Origin: Lachnospira sp. UBA2821
GTDB lineage: Bacteria; Bacillota; Clostridia; Lachnospirales; Lachnospiraceae
Length of the DNA stretch: 28,729 nucleotides
Reading direction: 5' to 3'
Assembly: GCA_002351535.1 (NCBI GenBank)
Contig: DEGR01000045.1
Span: 1-28,729, forward strand
Positions 25,435 to 28,729 of this stretch are shown piece after piece. Position 1 is the first letter of the stretch, and the number at the start of each line of letters is the position of its first letter. The notes under the pieces are model-generated. The model was not told the origin of the DNA. It searched no databases and worked only from the letters and a program-made list of their open reading frames with translations. Position numbers and translations under genes: made by a program.

Positions 25435-26589
25435 TTATGAAATCTGCCAGTTTCCACTTTGCGTCTGTAGTTTATACATATGTGCAAATGCACCATCTTT
25501 ATCAAGCAGTTTTTCAGGGCTTCCCTCTTCAATCACTCTTCCCTTATCAAGGACAATGATTTTATCCGCCTGTGCCACAGTACGCATTCTGTGTGCAATA
25601 ACCATAACTGTTTTACCACTAATCAGAGACGAAAGTGCCTCCTGTACTTTTGTTTCATTTTCGGCATCCAATGAAGCAGTTGCCTCGTCTAACAATATTA
25701 TCGGTGCATCCTTAAGGAATGCTCTCGCAATAGATATACGCTGCCTTTCTCCTCCTGAAAGTTCTGCACCATTTTCACCAATTCTCGTATTCATTCCTTC
25801 AGGTAAATTTCCTGCAAATTCAAGTACATTTGCACGTTTTGCCGCCTCTAAAACTTCTGCATCTGTTGCATCTTTCTTTCCTACACGTATATTTTCCATA
25901 ATTGTATTATCAAATAAAGTAACATCCTGAAATACAATTGAATATAATTTAAGCAATTCTTCCGGGTCTGCCTCTTTAATATCCATTCCGCCAACTGTAA
26001 TATTACCTTCACTTGTATCCCAAAACCTTGCCGCAAGTCTTGATACAGTCGTCTTTCCGCTTCCTGAAGCACCAACAAGTGCTGTTACCTCACCCTGCTT
26101 AGCTGTAAATGATACGTCATAAAGCACCTGTTCACCCGTATCATAAGCAAACTTCACATGGTCAAATACAATATCACAGCCCTTATTATTAAGCTTTTCT
26201 TTTCCTGTCATTTCATGGTTATCAGATATTTCATTCATTCTTTCCACATTCACCGACAGTGCATTCAGTGCAGCAAGATTCATAAGAGAACCATTCATAG
26301 GCTCATATATACGGGACACCACCATTAAAAATGCAAAAAAGGTAATAACATCTATTTCCCCTTTTACTAATAATGCTCCTCCTACAAGTGATACACAGGC
26401 TATACCAAACTTCAGAAGAAGCTGTCCCGAATTAACAATAATACCTGACATAAGTTCATGTCTCATTGTTACTTTTTCTGCCTTATCAATTTTATTAAAC
26501 AGCCCCTGCAAATACTTATCCTGCGAATTAGTACTCTTTAATTCCTTAGAACATTCAATGAATTCCTGTATTCCATCTGCAATCTCCAT
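25435..26589 (-). pseudogene. ABC exporter half-transporter, C-terminal fragment (frameshifted)
   Basis: The larger part of a frameshifted gene: the last membrane helices and the whole nucleotide-binding domain, 384 residues from a nominal ATG at 26589. Walker A is GASGSGKTT, the signature ELSGGERQRISIARA, Walker B IILLDEATAS and H-loop IAHRMRTV; all are canonical, so the domain has not decayed. The nominal ATG is not a likely start: AAAGG abuts it without a spacer and the sequence before it continues the exporter in the other frame. Joining the two frames by removing one A from the A7 run at 26592-26598 gives a normal 576-residue exporter. It ends before the terminator at 25375-25422. A sequencing error in the run is the simplest other explanation. 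Confidence 0.75.
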
Positions 26590-27166
26590 CCTTTTTTTCA
26601 GTCAGATTTTTTCCACTTCTTACCTGTATTCCTTTAGAACCGAATACTATTAGAACTGAAATGGGAAGCATCCAAAGTGCCGCAAGCGCCAGCTTCCATT
26701 GAAAGAAAAACAGACCTACGGCTATTAATATAGTAGAAAATATAGCACCGTAAAACTGCGCAAACTGATGGGAATACGCATGTTCAAGTGCTGCTACATC
26801 TCCCAAAATAACTGTTGTTAAATCTGCACTATCCCTCTTATCAAAGAAAGACAACGGCATTTTCCTAAGTGTCTCTGCAAGCGAAATACGTTTATTACCT
26901 GATTCCTTGTACATGGCAAAAAATGTTGCATTATACTGTAAATAGTTCAAAGCGCCGAGTAATATCAGTGTTAATATACTTCCTGCTATAAGCCAGGACA
27001 CATGTGCAAACGGCTCTTCATTTATAATGTCCTTTGCTAAAATATACAATAACCCTGTCGGAATCATTAAAGCTATATCAACCAGAACAGTGATGCAAAC
27101 GGACTTTACCATATCTTTTGCTCCCTGCTCTGATACGGCATAATTTTTCATTAATTTAGAAATCAT
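26555..27166 (-). pseudogene. ABC exporter half-transporter, N-terminal fragment (frameshifted)
   Basis: The first 190 or so residues of the same exporter half: four membrane helices (VCITVLVDIALMIPTGLLYI, the LIAGSILTLILLGAL region, the FYGAIFSTILIAVGLFFF region and LALAALWMLPISVLIVFG) and the coupling-helix segment LRKMPLSFFDKRDSADLTTVI. After NLTEK the frame runs off into about 14 unrelated residues and stops at 26555. The ATG at 27164-27166 overlaps the stop of the upstream exporter half (ATGA), so the pair was built for coupled translation as a heterodimer. The sequence resembles the YbtP/YbtQ and IrtA/B branch of exporter-fold transporters, which includes siderophore importers; that likeness is tentative. 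Confidence 0.75.
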
Positions 27167-28729
27167 TTACTGACACCTACCTTCCACTGGATTGAAGTCT
27201 GATAGTTATTCCACATTTTCTCATATAACCCATGTTTCTGTATAAGCTCATCGTGTCTTCCTTCTTCCGCAACTTTTCCCTTATCAAAAACATAAATCAT
27301 ATCTGCATTTTTTATTGTGGTCAGTCTGTGCGCAATCATAATAACCGTCTTACCTGCTGCCATCTCTTCAAATGCCTTTTGAACGAGAACTTCATTCTCC
27401 GGGTCAGCATATGCTGTTGCTTCATCCAAAATAATAATTGGAGCATCCTGCAGAATAATTCTTGCAATTGCAACCCTCTGCTGCTCGCCACCAGATAAAT
27501 AAATGCCCTTAGAACCTATTACAGTTTCAATTCCCTGTGGGAGCTTATTAAGAATATCATCACATTGTGCCTTATGCATTGCTGCGATTACTTCCTCATC
27601 TGTTGCATCCTTTTTTCCCATACGGACATTATCCGCAATCGTTCCTGACAGCAGTCTGCTATTCTGGAATACATAAGAAACAGTATCAACCCTGTCTTTC
27701 TCAGCTATATCTCTTATATCTGTATTACCAATGCTGACTTTTCCACCTGTTACATCATAAAATCTTGCAATAAGCCCTGCTGCCGTACTTTTACCACTGC
27801 CACTCGGTCCTACGAAAGCAGTTACCCTGTTAGCCGGAATTTTAAGGTTAACATGCGATATGGCATCCGGAAGTTCTGCCCTATATTTAAATGTAACATC
27901 ATCAAATGTAATTCCATACCCGTCGGGTATTTCAGGTTTCTCCGGCTCTTTAAGTGGATTTATTGACATAAGCTCATTAAAACGCAAAATTGCATCTTCA
28001 ACTTTCATGGATTCTTCACCCATAAACATAATTTTTGTCAGAGTAGTCGAAATAGCCGGTGTAAATATTACATAAAATACAAAATTCAACAGAATATTAA
28101 ACGTTACATGATTGCCGTTATATAAAATTAATGTCAATGCAATCAAAAAGGCAAATGTGCTGTTAATCATAACCTGATAACATACCATAGGCATACGCAT
28201 CTCTTTTGTATAATTAATACAGAACTTATAATAATTATCTATCGATGCCTTAAATCTTGAAAAACTGTGTACGGTCTGGGAAAATGTTTTTACTACATTG
28301 ATTCCTCTTACATATTCCACAGCTTCATTATTCATATTCTCAAGTGCCGTCTGATATTTTTTCATATCTTCCTGCATTTGTTTTCCCATCATTTTTCCCA
28401 TTCCTGCCATACTGAGTACAACCGGTATCAGGCACACAAGACCAAAACGCCAGTTAAACACGAACAGCAGAATAATCATGGCAACAGGTGTTACATATGC
28501 TCCCACAAGGTCTGGAAGCTGATGTGCAAGATATGTCTCTGTTGCCGCCGCAGAATCATTAATTATTCTGCGAATTCTTCCTGAACCAAGCTCATCTGCA
28601 AAACCAACCGGTAATTTTGCAATATGTGTCAACAGTTCTTTTCTTATATTTGTTGCCACACGAAAAGCGGCTGCATGTGAACACATAAGCGCTGCGAAAT
28701 ATAATAACATGATGCCGGGGTCAAAACTA
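27163..28729 (-). CDS. ABC exporter half-transporter (5' end outside window)
   Basis: The partner of the frameshifted half. The frame stays open to the window edge, so the first part (probably one membrane helix, some 60-70 residues) is missing. About 521 residues are present: the membrane domain, with YLAHQLPDLVGAYVTPVAM, then a nucleotide-binding domain with Walker A GPSGSGKST, signature YLSGGEQQRVAIARI, Walker B IIILDEATAYADPENE and H-loop IAHRLTTI. All are canonical, so unlike the pair at 16113-19708 both sites should hydrolyse ATP. The AHQLPDL and EATAYADPENE wording recalls the YbtPQ/IrtAB branch. If its partner is truly broken, this half would lack its usual mate. Confidence 0.9.
   Translation of the reverse strand, partial: SFDPGIMLLYFAALMCSHAAAFRVATNIRKELLTHIAKLPVGFADELGSGRIRRIINDSAAATETYLAHQLPDLVGAYVTPVAMIILLFVFNWRFGLVCLIPVVLSMAGMGKMMGKQMQEDMKKYQTALENMNNEAVEYVRGINVVKTFSQTVHSFSRFKASIDNYYKFCINYTKEMRMPMVCYQVMINSTFAFLIALTLILYNGNHVTFNILLNFVFYVIFTPAISTTLTKIMFMGEESMKVEDAILRFNELMSINPLKEPEKPEIPDGYGITFDDVTFKYRAELPDAISHVNLKIPANRVTAFVGPSGSGKSTAAGLIARFYDVTGGKVSIGNTDIRDIAEKDRVDTVSYVFQNSRLLSGTIADNVRMGKKDATDEEVIAAMHKAQCDDILNKLPQGIETVIGSKGIYLSGGEQQRVAIARIILQDAPIIILDEATAYADPENEVLVQKAFEEMAAGKTVIMIAHRLTTIKNADMIYVFDKGKVAEEGRHDELIQKHGLYEKMWNNYQTSIQWKVGVSK

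Noticed and set aside
1..28729. CRISPR arrays, tRNA/rRNA genes, toxin-antitoxin or defence islands
   Set aside because: No regularly spaced repeats, cloverleaf-like sequence or recognisable defence proteins were seen by reading; a covariance-model scan was not possible.

Overview
The window looks like chromosomal DNA of a low-GC Firmicute, most likely a Lachnospiraceae-type clostridium. The evidence is AT-rich sequence, strong AGGAGG ribosome binding sites, a complete bacterial V/A-type ATPase operon, asymmetric heterodimeric ABC exporters with the GSAK Walker A and WAWKH linker often seen in that group, and a DUF1275 protein. The genus cannot be fixed from sequence alone. Genes are tightly packed. 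No gene-free stretch exceeds 300 bases, and I see no tRNA, rRNA, CRISPR array, insertion sequence or prophage.

Layout. (1) Bases 1-1570: an AI-2E-type membrane protein, closed by a bidirectional hairpin terminator. (2) Bases 1600-2810, minus strand: trmB, a possible 40-residue small ORF, and thioredoxin, read from a good promoter at 2779-2807. (3) Bases 2860-11541, plus strand: a V/A-type ATPase operon in the order G/H-like, C, I, K, F, E, A, B, D. All core subunits are present and intact. (4) Bases 11576-14044, plus strand: a D-Ala-D-Ala carboxypeptidase with its own promoter, then a tyrosine-recombinase-like protein that has lost two catalytic residues. A perfect 13-bp hairpin shared with the convergent neighbour ends this unit. 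(5) Bases 14044-20667, minus strand: a DEDDh exonuclease with a zinc-ribbon-like tail, a U32/UbiUV-like protein with a cysteine cluster, an asymmetric heterodimeric ABC exporter, and a LysR regulator. (6) Bases 20726-22307, plus strand: an unrecognised soluble protein and a DUF1275/YoaK membrane protein, divergent from the LysR gene. (7) Bases 22312-28729, minus strand: an FtsX/MacB-like permease with its ATPase, with a promoter and a candidate operator. Upstream of these lies a second heterodimeric ABC exporter; one half is frameshifted in an A7 run and the other runs off the window end.

How the genes work together. The ATPase operon encodes a rotary machine: A3B3 head, D/F shaft, E and G/H-like stalks, C adaptor, and I/K membrane motor. 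The three ABC systems (16113-19708, 22312-25301, 25435-28729) are separate transport units. Two use stop/start overlaps for coupled translation of partner subunits (TAATG at 17957 and 24603, ATGA at 27163). The LysR gene could control the divergent pair, the downstream exporter, or both.

Most of the window is ordinary housekeeping and transport. I did not find a clear new multi-gene system. The best leads are the recombinase-like protein with substituted active-site residues, the U32-like orphan beside an exporter, the small ORF between trmB and trxA, the unknown protein paired with DUF1275, and the frameshifted exporter.
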